Assembly (NCBI RefSeq): GCF_039535235.1
Contig: NZ_BAAAWU010000001.1
Location: 5,766,001 to 5,830,000 of the forward strand
Direction: 5' to 3'
DNA from: Streptomyces roseoviridis
GTDB taxonomy: Bacteria; Actinomycetota; Actinomycetes; Streptomycetales; Streptomycetaceae
DNA: 64,000 nt
Of the stretch, positions 24,787 through 31,739 are shown piece after piece. The stretch's first letter is position 1, and every line of letters begins with the position of its first letter. The notes below the pieces were generated by a model. The model was given only the letters and a program-made list of their open reading frames with translations, had not been told where the DNA came from and did not search any database. A program made the position numbers and the translations under genes.

Positions 24787-24884
24787 TGAACGTTCACGGT
24801 GGGGGAGGGGGAGCAGGCTGCCACCCCGGCGGGCGGGCAGGTGGACCGGGGACGGCCGTTCACATCCGGGTCACACCGTTCACA
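24787..24884. promoter_or_regulatory. Repeated CGTTCAC elements in divergent promoter
   Basis: TGAACGTTCA, a perfect 10-bp palindrome, lies at 24787-24796. CCGTTCACA then occurs at 24856-24864 and again at 24876-24884, exactly 20 bases apart (two helical turns). Arrangement suggests cooperative binding of a regulator, possibly the adjacent XRE-type protein. A TTGACC -35-like hexamer for the peptidase gene follows near 24913. Confidence 0.55.
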
Positions 24885-25007
24885 GCGCGCCGTCACCCCG
24901 CATTGAAGCGTGTTGACCGGATCCGGACAACGCCCGATGCTCCAGACCAGCGTCCGGACGCGCTCCTCTCCTCCAACTCCCCACATCCCCCCATCGGGAG
25001 GAACGCG

Positions 25008-25601
25008 ATGCGCAGAAGAAGGCCGGTCCTCGCGGCACTCGCCGCGGCCGCCGCCACCCTGTTCCTCGTCCCCGCCGCGCCGGCGACCGCCGCGCCGTCC
25101 GGCGAGGACGTCTCCACCCTGGCGTACAAGCGCCTGAACATCACCATGCAGGCGCAGCAGAAGACCAACTGGTGCTGGGCGGCCGGCGGCAACACCATCG
25201 CCACCTGGTACGGGCGCAACCACACCCAGAACCAGTTCTGCAACGCCGCCTTCAACCGGCAGCAGGGCTACGACTGCCCCAACTGGCAGGCCACCCTCGG
25301 CAACGTCCAGAACGGCCTGAGGTGGGCGGGCATCAGCCCCGGCTCGTACGTGGACGGCTGGCTGCGCTACTCGACCGTGCAGGCCGAGATCAACGCCGAC
25401 CGGCCGGTGGAGACCCGCATCCAGTGGTCGGGCGGCGGCGGGCACATGCACGTGATCTACGGGTACGACGACGCGGGCAGCTGGGTGTACTGGGGCGACC
25501 CCTGGCCGTCGAGCGACCGCTACAACTGGGCCTCGCACGCCTGGTACGTGAACAACGACCAGTTCTCCTGGACCCACTCGCTCTACCGGATCGGGGCGTG
25601 A
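25008..25601 (+). CDS. Secreted papain-like cysteine peptidase (C70-like)
   Basis: 197-aa extracellular cysteine peptidase. Arg-rich signal peptide MRRRRPVLAALAAAAATLFLV…ATAAP (1-30). The mature domain resembles the papain-like C70/AvrRpt2 group: QQKTNWCWAAGGNTI with nucleophile Cys56, GHMHVIYGYDD with His148, and WGDPW with Asp164. Two further Cys (C78, C90) could form a disulfide. RBS GGGAGGAA before ATG 25008. Despite the same fold as the C39-like enzyme at 1030-1878 the two share little beyond the active-site pattern. Its stop overlaps a GTG in frame with the next gene, so the two form a pair. Confidence 0.88.
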   Translation: MRRRRPVLAALAAAAATLFLVPAAPATAAPSGEDVSTLAYKRLNITMQAQQKTNWCWAAGGNTIATWYGRNHTQNQFCNAAFNRQQGYDCPNWQATLGNVQNGLRWAGISPGSYVDGWLRYSTVQAEINADRPVETRIQWSGGGGHMHVIYGYDDAGSWVYWGDPWPSSDRYNWASHAWYVNNDQFSWTHSLYRIGA

Positions 25602-25606
25602 CGACG

Positions 25607-26443
25607 ATGAGCGCACGGATATCCGCCCGCGCCGTCGGCTCCGGCGCCGTGACCGGACTGCTGACCGCCGCCGCCCTCGTGGCCCTCGGAACGGTCCCGG
25701 CCGACGCGGCCGGGGCGCTGCCGACGCCGCCCCCGGCACCGACGCCCGAGCAGGCGGCCGCCGCGCCGCAGACCCTCGACACGGTCGCCCGCTTCTTCGC
25801 CCGGGACGCGGACCCGGCCGCCCGTGCCGCGGCCGGGCGGCCCCGGGTCGAGGGCGCTTCCGTGCCGGTGGCGATCCTCTCCCCGGACTTCGTCGCCGGG
25901 AAGCCGGGGGCGCCGGTGGCCCGCGTCGGGTTCCACGCCAGCAGGGCGGTCGCCGCCGACGGCCGGACCGCCTCGCTGTGGACCGTGCGCGGCCCGGACG
26001 GCGCCTGGCGGGTGGTGAACATCGCCACCGGCGACGACGAGCTGCGCCACACCGAACAGGGCCGGCGGGTGCTGCCGGGCGGGACCGTCTTCCGGGAGCC
26101 GCAGATCGACGCCTGGTACGTGCACAAGGGCGCGAAGGTGCTGCCGCTGGACGAGGACGCGGTGCGGGCCGTCGGCGCGAACGGCACCACCCTGGCCGCG
26201 TACCGGGACCGGGTCGCCCGTGCCTACGGAGACAAGCTGCCGGGCTCCGCGTACGCGAGGAAGGGCGCGGCCGGCGGTTACGCGGCCGCGGCCCCCGCCC
26301 CGCGGGGCGACGCCGCCGGCCCGGCCGTCACCACCGCCTCCGCCGCGGCGGGCGCGGGGGCCCTCCTCGCCCTCGCCCTGGGCGCGGCCGGGGCCGTACG
26401 GCGCCGCCGGGGCGGCGGGTCCCGGGAGGCGACGACGCCCTGA
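25607..26443 (+). CDS. Exported protein with C-terminal membrane anchor, peptidase partner
   Basis: 278 aa, not recognised. Signal peptide about 1-35 (…VPADAAG), then a Pro/Ala linker. A central domain of about 150 residues follows, including VARFFARDADPAARAAAG, VPVAILSPDFVAG, SLWTVRGPDGAWRVVNIATGDDELRHT and EPQIDAWYVHKGAKVLPLDEDAV. A hydrophobic helix near the end (ASAAAGAGALLALALGAAGAV) is followed by RRRRGGG, as in membrane- or wall-anchored proteins. ATG 25607 is used; GTG 25598, which overlaps the peptidase stop as GTGA, is an equal alternative. Possibly an activator, inhibitor or substrate of the peptidase. Confidence 0.75.
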   Translation: MSARISARAVGSGAVTGLLTAAALVALGTVPADAAGALPTPPPAPTPEQAAAAPQTLDTVARFFARDADPAARAAAGRPRVEGASVPVAILSPDFVAGKPGAPVARVGFHASRAVAADGRTASLWTVRGPDGAWRVVNIATGDDELRHTEQGRRVLPGGTVFREPQIDAWYVHKGAKVLPLDEDAVRAVGANGTTLAAYRDRVARAYGDKLPGSAYARKGAAGGYAAAAPAPRGDAAGPAVTTASAAAGAGALLALALGAAGAVRRRRGGGSREATTP

Positions 26444-26530
26444 CCGCCGAAGGGGCCGGGACCGGGCCGTGCGGGCACCTCCCGCGGCCCGCTCCCGGCC
26501 CGTGCGTCCCGCCCCTGCGCCCGGCCTGAG

Positions 26531-26552
26531 TGTCGGTGGCCGCCAGTAGGGT
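26531..26552 (+). promoter_or_regulatory. DNA-damage (PafBC-type) promoter of the uvrC operon
   Basis: TGTCGGTGGC-N6-TAGGGT, matching both the mycobacterial form and the TTGTCAGTGGC-N6-TAGGGT form described for Streptomyces except at the first base. The -10 ends 7 bases before the uvrC ATG. Confidence 0.87.
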
Positions 26553-26559
26553 GGGGACC

Positions 26560-28584
26560 ATGGCCGACCCCTCCAGCTACCGCCCCAGGCCGGGACAGAT
26601 CCCCGACTCGCCGGGGGTCTACAAATTCCGTGACGAGCACCGCCGGGTGATCTACGTCGGGAAGGCGAAGTCCCTGCGCCAGCGCCTGGCCAACTACTTC
26701 CAGCCGCTGGCGAGCCTCCACCCGCGCACGGCGACGATGGTGACCACGGCCGCCTCCGTGGAGTGGACCGTCGTGTCGACCGAGGTCGAGGCGCTGCAGC
26801 TGGAGTACTCCTGGATCAAGGAGTTCGACCCCCGGTTCAACGTCAAGTACCGGGACGACAAGAGCTACCCGTACCTCGCGGTCACGCTGAACGAGGAGTT
26901 CCCCCGCGTCCAGGTCATGCGCGGCCACAAGAAGAAGGGCGTGCGGTATTTCGGCCCGTACGCGCACGCGTGGGCGATCCGCGAGACCGTCGACCTGATG
27001 CTGCGGGTGTTCCCGGTCCGCACCTGCTCCGCCGGGGTGTTCCGCAACGCCGCCTCCGCCGGCCGCCCCTGCCTCCTCGGCTACATCGGCAAGTGCTCGG
27101 CGCCCTGCGTCGGCCGGATCGACCCCGAGGAGCACCGCGAACTGGCCGACGAGTTCTGTGACTTCATGGCCGGCCGCACCGGCACGTACCTCCGTCGCCT
27201 GGAGAAGCAGATGACGCTCGCGGCCGAGGACATGGAGTACGAGAAGGCCGCCCGGCTGCGCGACGACATAGGGGCCCTGCGCAAGGCCATGGAGAAGAAC
27301 GCGGTGGTCCTCGCCGACGCCACCGACGCCGACCTGATCGCCCTCGCCGAGGACGAGCTGGAGGCCGCCGTGCAGATCTTCCACGTCCGCGGCGGACGCG
27401 TCCGCGGCCAGCGCGGCTGGGTCACCGACAAGGTCGAGGCCGTCGACTCCGCGGGCCTCGTCGAGCACGCGCTCCAGCAGCTGTACGGCGAGGAGAGCGG
27501 CGACGCGGTGCCCAAGGAGGTCCTCGTCCCCGCCCTGCCCGAGGACGCCACCGCGGTCACCCAGTGGCTCTCCGGCCGCCGGGGCTCCCAGGTCTCCCTG
27601 CGGATCCCCCAGCGCGGCGACAAGAAGGCCCTGATGGAGACCGTCGCGCGCAACGCGCAGCAGTCCCTCGTGCTGCACAAGACCAAGCGGGCCAGCGACC
27701 TGACCACCCGCTCCCGGGCCCTGGAGGAGATCGCCGAGGCCCTGGACCTGGACTCGGCGCCGCTGCGGATCGAGTGCTTCGACATCTCGCACCTCCAGGG
27801 CGAGGACGTCGTCGCCTCCATGGTCGTCTTCGAGGACGGCCTGCCCCGCAAGAGCGAGTACCGCCGCTTCCAGATCAAGGGTCGTGTCGGAGACACGCAG
27901 ATCTGGCACGGCGAAGGGCAGGACGACGTCCGGTCCATGCACGAGGTGATCAGCCGGCGCTTCCGGCGCTACCTCGCCGAGAAGGAGAAGACGGGCGAGT
28001 GGGTGGACGGGGACGGTGAGGTGCCGGCGGACACCGGCCCCGAGGGCCGGGACGAGGAGGGCCGCCCCAAGCGCTTCGCCTACCCGCCCCAGCTCGTCGT
28101 CGTCGACGGCGGACAGCCCCAGGTCGCCGCCGCGCGCCGCGCCCTGGACGAGCTCGGCATCGACGACATCGCCGTCTGCGGCCTGGCCAAGCGCCTGGAG
28201 GAGGTGTGGCTGCCCGGCGAGGACGACCCCGTGGTGCTGCCCCGCTCCAGCGAGGGCCTCTACCTCCTCCAGCGGGTGCGTGACACGGCTCACGACTTCG
28301 CCATCCGTTACCAGCGGTCCAAGCGGAGCAAGCGCATCCGTACGAGCCCCCTGGACGACGTCCCCGGCCTGGGCGCGACCCGCAAACAGGCTCTCATCAA
28401 GCATTTCGGCTCGGTCAAACGGCTCCGGCAGGCGACAATCGAGCAGATCTGCGAGGTACCCGGCATGGGCCGCAAGACGGCGGAGGCCGTGGCGGTGGCC
28501 CTCGCCCAGGCGGCCCCGGCCGCGCCCGCCGTGAACACGGCAACAGGAGAGATCATGGAAGACGACGGGGGCACGACGGCATGA
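26560..28584 (+). CDS. uvrC: Excinuclease ABC subunit C
   Basis: Dual-incision nuclease of nucleotide excision repair, 674 aa. Order: GIY-YIG domain at the N-terminus (SPGVYKFRD…RVIYVGKAKSLRQRL, about 10-40), the Cys-rich linker (CLLGYIGKCSAPCVGRI), the UVR domain that meets UvrB (EKQMTLAAEDMEYEKAARLRDDIGAL, about 215-245), the RNase H-like endonuclease (CFDISHLQGEDVVASMVVFEDG and VVDGGQPQVAAA) and the terminal double HhH (LDDVPGLGATRKQALIKHFGSVKRL, ICEVPGMGRKTAEAV). ATG 26560 follows the damage-type -10 by 7 bases, so the mRNA is leaderless. First gene of uvrC-rapZ-yvcK-whiA; stop overlaps rapZ. Confidence 0.98.
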   Translation: MADPSSYRPRPGQIPDSPGVYKFRDEHRRVIYVGKAKSLRQRLANYFQPLASLHPRTATMVTTAASVEWTVVSTEVEALQLEYSWIKEFDPRFNVKYRDDKSYPYLAVTLNEEFPRVQVMRGHKKKGVRYFGPYAHAWAIRETVDLMLRVFPVRTCSAGVFRNAASAGRPCLLGYIGKCSAPCVGRIDPEEHRELADEFCDFMAGRTGTYLRRLEKQMTLAAEDMEYEKAARLRDDIGALRKAMEKNAVVLADATDADLIALAEDELEAAVQIFHVRGGRVRGQRGWVTDKVEAVDSAGLVEHALQQLYGEESGDAVPKEVLVPALPEDATAVTQWLSGRRGSQVSLRIPQRGDKKALMETVARNAQQSLVLHKTKRASDLTTRSRALEEIAEALDLDSAPLRIECFDISHLQGEDVVASMVVFEDGLPRKSEYRRFQIKGRVGDTQIWHGEGQDDVRSMHEVISRRFRRYLAEKEKTGEWVDGDGEVPADTGPEGRDEEGRPKRFAYPPQLVVVDGGQPQVAAARRALDELGIDDIAVCGLAKRLEEVWLPGEDDPVVLPRSSEGLYLLQRVRDTAHDFAIRYQRSKRSKRIRTSPLDDVPGLGATRKQALIKHFGSVKRLRQATIEQICEVPGMGRKTAEAVAVALAQAAPAAPAVNTATGEIMEDDGGTTA

Positions 28585-29537
28585 CCACGCACGAACAGCA
28601 CCACGAGCACGAAGACGGAGCACCGGACATGGACACGGGCACCACCGAACCCGTCGCCGACACCAACGGCGACGCGCCCATCCCCGAGCTGGTGATCATC
28701 TCCGGCATGTCCGGCGCCGGCCGGTCCACCGCCGCGAAGTGTCTGGAGGACCTCGGCTGGTTCGTCGTCGACAACCTGCCGCCCGCGCTCATCCCCACCA
28801 TGGTGGAGCTCGGCGCCCGCTCCCAGGGCAACGTCGCCCGGATCGCGGTCGTCGTCGACGTCCGCGGCCGGCAGTTCTTCGACAACCTCAAGGACTCCCT
28901 CGCCGACCTCGACGCCAAGCAGGTCACCCGCCGGATCGTCTTCCTGGAGTCCTCCGACGAGGCCCTGGTCCGGCGCTTCGAGTCGGTCCGCCGGCCCCAC
29001 CCCCTCCAGGGCGACGGCCGCATCGTCGACGGCATCGCCGCCGAGCGCGACCTGCTGCGCGAGCTGCGCGGCGACGCCGACCTGGTGATCGACACCTCCA
29101 GCCTCAACGTGCACGAACTGCGCGCCAAGATGGACGCCCAGTTCGCCGGCGACGAGGAGCCCGAGCTCCGCGCCACCGTGATGTCCTTCGGCTTCAAGTA
29201 CGGCCTGCCGGTCGACGCCGACCTCGTCGTCGACATGCGCTTCCTGCCCAACCCGCACTGGGTCCCCGAGCTGCGCCCCTTCACCGGCCTCAACGAGGAG
29301 GTCGCCGCCTACGTCTACAACCAGCCCGGTGCCAAGGAGTTCCTGGACCGCTACACCGAGCTGCTCCAGCTGATCGCCGCCGGCTACCGCCGCGAGGGCA
29401 AGCGGTACGTGACCATCGCCGTCGGCTGCACCGGCGGCAAGCACCGCTCCGTGGCCACCGCCGAGAAGCTGGCCGCCCGGCTCGCCTCCGAGGGCGTGGA
29501 GACCGTCGTCGTCCACCGTGACATGGGGCGCGAGTGA
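28581..29537 (+). CDS. rapZ: RapZ/YvcJ-family nucleotide-binding protein
   Basis: 318 aa. The N-terminal 35 residues are acidic and His-rich, unlike enteric RapZ. Walker A is GMSGAGRS (42-49), Walker B-like VVVDVRG, and the conserved C-terminal core includes SFGFKYGLPVDADLVVDMRFLPNPHW and IAVGCTGGKHRSV (the phospho-ligand/RNA-binding region). In enteric bacteria RapZ steers decay of GlmZ RNA to set glucosamine-6-phosphate synthesis; in Gram-positives its job is less clear, but it always travels with yvcK and whiA. ATG overlaps the uvrC stop (ATGA), and its own TGA overlaps the next GTG. Confidence 0.93.
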   Translation: MTTHEQHHEHEDGAPDMDTGTTEPVADTNGDAPIPELVIISGMSGAGRSTAAKCLEDLGWFVVDNLPPALIPTMVELGARSQGNVARIAVVVDVRGRQFFDNLKDSLADLDAKQVTRRIVFLESSDEALVRRFESVRRPHPLQGDGRIVDGIAAERDLLRELRGDADLVIDTSSLNVHELRAKMDAQFAGDEEPELRATVMSFGFKYGLPVDADLVVDMRFLPNPHWVPELRPFTGLNEEVAAYVYNQPGAKEFLDRYTELLQLIAAGYRREGKRYVTIAVGCTGGKHRSVATAEKLAARLASEGVETVVVHRDMGRE

Positions 29538-30571
29538 AGCCGTACCGCCGGCGCACGTCCACCCTCTCAGTGCGGCGTACGCTCCGCAGGCGCGGCGCCC
29601 AGCCCAAGGTCGTCGCGCTGGGCGGCGGCATGGGCCTGTCGGCCTCCCTCGCCGCCCTGCGCCGCATCACCGGCGACCTGACCGCCGTGGTCACCGTCGC
29701 CGACGACGGGGGCTCCAGCGGCCGGCTCCGCGAGGAGCTCGGCGTGCTGCCCCCCGGAGACCTCCGCAAGGCCCTCGCCGCGCTCTGCGGCGACGACGAC
29801 TGGGGCCAGACCTGGGCCAGGGTGATCCAGCACCGCTTCCAGTCCCGGGGCGAGATGCACGGCCACGCGGTCGGCAACCTGCTGATCGTCGCGCTGTGGG
29901 AGCAGCTCGGCGGCGACCCCGTGCAGGCCCTGGACCTGGTCGGCAAGCTGCTCGGCGCGCACGGCCGGGTGCTGCCCATGTCCGCCGTGCCGCTGGAGCT
30001 CCAGGCCCTGGTCAAGGGCCACGACCCGGCCCGACCGGACGACGTGGACACCGTCCGCGGCCAGGCCACCGTGGCGCTCACCCCCGGCGAGGTGCAGTCC
30101 GTGCACCTGGTGCCGCACGACCCGCCGGCCGTGCCCGAGGCGGTCGCCGCCGTCCTCGACGCGGACTGGGTGGTGCTCGGTCCGGGCTCCTGGTTCTCCT
30201 CCGTCATCCCGCACCTGCTGGTGCCCGAGCTCCTCGACGCCCTCGTGGAGACGAAGGCCCGCCGGGTGCTCTCACTGAACCTCGCGCCGCAGCCCGGAGA
30301 AACCGAGGGCTTCTCCCCGCAGCGTCATTTGGAGGTTTTGGCACGACACGCCCCTAAACTCGCCCTGGACGTGGTGCTGGCCGACGAGGCCGCCGTGCCC
30401 GACGCGTCAGCGAGAGAACCCCTCGCCGAAGCCGCCAAGCGGCTCGGCGCCGCGGTCGAGCTGGCGCCGGTGGCCCGGCCCGACGGCGCTCCGAAGCACG
30501 ATCCGGAGCTGTTGGCCGCCGCGTACGACCGTATTTTTCGGATGCATGGAAGGATCGGCCCATGGCGATGA
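29534..30571 (+). CDS. yvcK: YvcK/CofD-like cell-envelope regulator
   Basis: 345 aa, CofD-superfamily protein of the YvcK type, which binds UDP-sugars and is needed for proper peptidoglycan synthesis under gluconeogenic growth. Motifs: VVALGGGMGLSASLAALR (about 26-43), VTVADDGGSSGRLREELGVLPPGDLRKALAAL (about 53-84), HAVGNLLIVAL and VLGPGSWFSSVIPHLL. GTG start 29534 overlaps the rapZ stop. Near the 3' end (about 30325-30362 and 30530-30555) codon use changes sharply to A/T-ending codons, suggesting that DNA-level signals for whiA are embedded here. The gene ends 10 bases inside whiA. Confidence 0.93.
   Translation: MKPYRRRTSTLSVRRTLRRRGAQPKVVALGGGMGLSASLAALRRITGDLTAVVTVADDGGSSGRLREELGVLPPGDLRKALAALCGDDDWGQTWARVIQHRFQSRGEMHGHAVGNLLIVALWEQLGGDPVQALDLVGKLLGAHGRVLPMSAVPLELQALVKGHDPARPDDVDTVRGQATVALTPGEVQSVHLVPHDPPAVPEAVAAVLDADWVVLGPGSWFSSVIPHLLVPELLDALVETKARRVLSLNLAPQPGETEGFSPQRHLEVLARHAPKLALDVVLADEAAVPDASAREPLAEAAKRLGAAVELAPVARPDGAPKHDPELLAAAYDRIFRMHGRIGPWR
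30325..30362 (+). promoter_or_regulatory. Probable internal whiA promoter region in yvcK
   Basis: CGT CAT TTG GAG GTT TTG GCA CGA CAC GCC CCT AAA is a run of codons that are rare here, in a gene otherwise using G/C-ending ones. It contains GACAC (30345-30349), the core motif bound by WhiA, and TAAACT, a -10-like hexamer, at 30355. This is about 200 bases before whiA. Confidence 0.45.
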
Positions 30572-31551
30572 CGGCAGCGGTGAAGGACGAGATCTCCCGG
30601 CTCCCCGTCACCCGGACCTGCTGCAGGAAGGCCGAGGTCTCGTCGATCCTGCGGTTCGCGGGCGGGCTGCACCTGGTGAGCGGCCGGATCGTGATCGAGG
30701 CGGAGCTGGACACCGCGATGGCGGCGCGCCGGCTCAAGCGGGACGTCCTGGAGATCTTCGGGCACAGCTCGGAGCTGATCGTGATGGCCCCCGGCGGGCT
30801 GCGCCGCGGCTCGCGCTTCGTCGTGCGGGTGGTCGCGGGCGGCGACCAGCTGGCCCGCCAGACCGGGCTCGTGGACGGCCGCGGCCGCCCCATCCGGGGC
30901 CTGCCCCCGCAGGTGGTCTCCGGGGCCACCTGTGACGCCGAGGCGGCCTGGCGCGGCGCCTTCCTCGCGCACGGCTCGCTGACCGAGCCGGGCCGCTCCT
31001 CCTCCCTGGAGGTCACCTGCCCCGGGCCCGAGGCCGCGCTCGCCCTGGTCGGCGCCGCCCGCCGGCTCTCCATCGCCGCGAAGGCCCGCGAGGTCCGCGG
31101 CGTGGACCGGGTCGTCGTCCGCGACGGCGACGCCATCGGCGCCCTGCTGACCCGGCTCGGCGCGCACGAGTCGGTGCTGGCCTGGGAGGAGCGGCGGATG
31201 CGCCGCGAGGTCCGCGCCACCGCCAACCGCCTGGCCAACTTCGACGACGCCAACCTGCGCCGCTCGGCCCGGGCGGCGGTCGCCGCGGGCGCCCGGGTGC
31301 AGCGGGCCCTGGAGATCCTCGGCGAGGAGGTCCCCGAGCACCTCGCCGCCGCCGGCCGGCTGCGCATGGAGCACAAGCAGGCGTCCCTGGAGGAGCTGGG
31401 CGCCCTCGCCGACCCGCCGCTCACCAAGGACGCGGTGGCCGGCCGGATCCGCCGGCTGCTCGCCATGGCCGACAAGCGGGCCCAGGACCTGGGCATCCCC
31501 GGGACCGAGTCGAACCTGACGGAGGAGCTCGACGACAGCCTCGTCGGCTGA
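30562..31551 (+). CDS. whiA: Sporulation transcription factor WhiA
   Basis: 329-aa regulator that with WhiB turns on sporulation-septation genes in streptomycetes. It combines a LAGLIDADG homing-endonuclease-like fold (residues about 1-220; KDEISRLPVTRTCCRKAEVSSILRFAGGLHL, GVDRVVVRDGDAIGALLTRLGAHESVL) with a C-terminal helix-turn-helix (about 240-320; KQASLEELGALADPPLTKDAVAGRIRRLLAMAD). The endonuclease acidic residues are lost, as known for the family. ATG 30562 lies within the yvcK 3' end and follows GGAAGG. Last gene of the operon; a terminator hairpin follows at 31610. Confidence 0.97.
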   Translation: MAMTAAVKDEISRLPVTRTCCRKAEVSSILRFAGGLHLVSGRIVIEAELDTAMAARRLKRDVLEIFGHSSELIVMAPGGLRRGSRFVVRVVAGGDQLARQTGLVDGRGRPIRGLPPQVVSGATCDAEAAWRGAFLAHGSLTEPGRSSSLEVTCPGPEAALALVGAARRLSIAAKAREVRGVDRVVVRDGDAIGALLTRLGAHESVLAWEERRMRREVRATANRLANFDDANLRRSARAAVAAGARVQRALEILGEEVPEHLAAAGRLRMEHKQASLEELGALADPPLTKDAVAGRIRRLLAMADKRAQDLGIPGTESNLTEELDDSLVG

Positions 31552-31609
31552 CCCTCCCCGCGCCCCGGGCGGACGCGACCGCAGAAGCCCCTGGTCGGCC
31601 CAACTCACC

Positions 31610-31640
31610 GCTGCCGGTGCCTTTCTGAGGCATCGGCAGC
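31610..31640 (+). terminator. Terminator of the uvrC-whiA operon
   Basis: GCTGCCGGTGCC and GGCATCGGCAGC form a 12-bp stem with one G-T pair and a 7-base TTTCTGA loop, 58 bases after the whiA stop. Confidence 0.8.
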
Positions 31641-31739
31641 ATCTTCGCCGACGCGCGGGACGCACCCTTGACGCGCCCGCGAACCCCCACGAGCCTGGCG
31701 TCCGTCCACTTCCGTGGCAGACAACAGCAAGGGGGGCTC

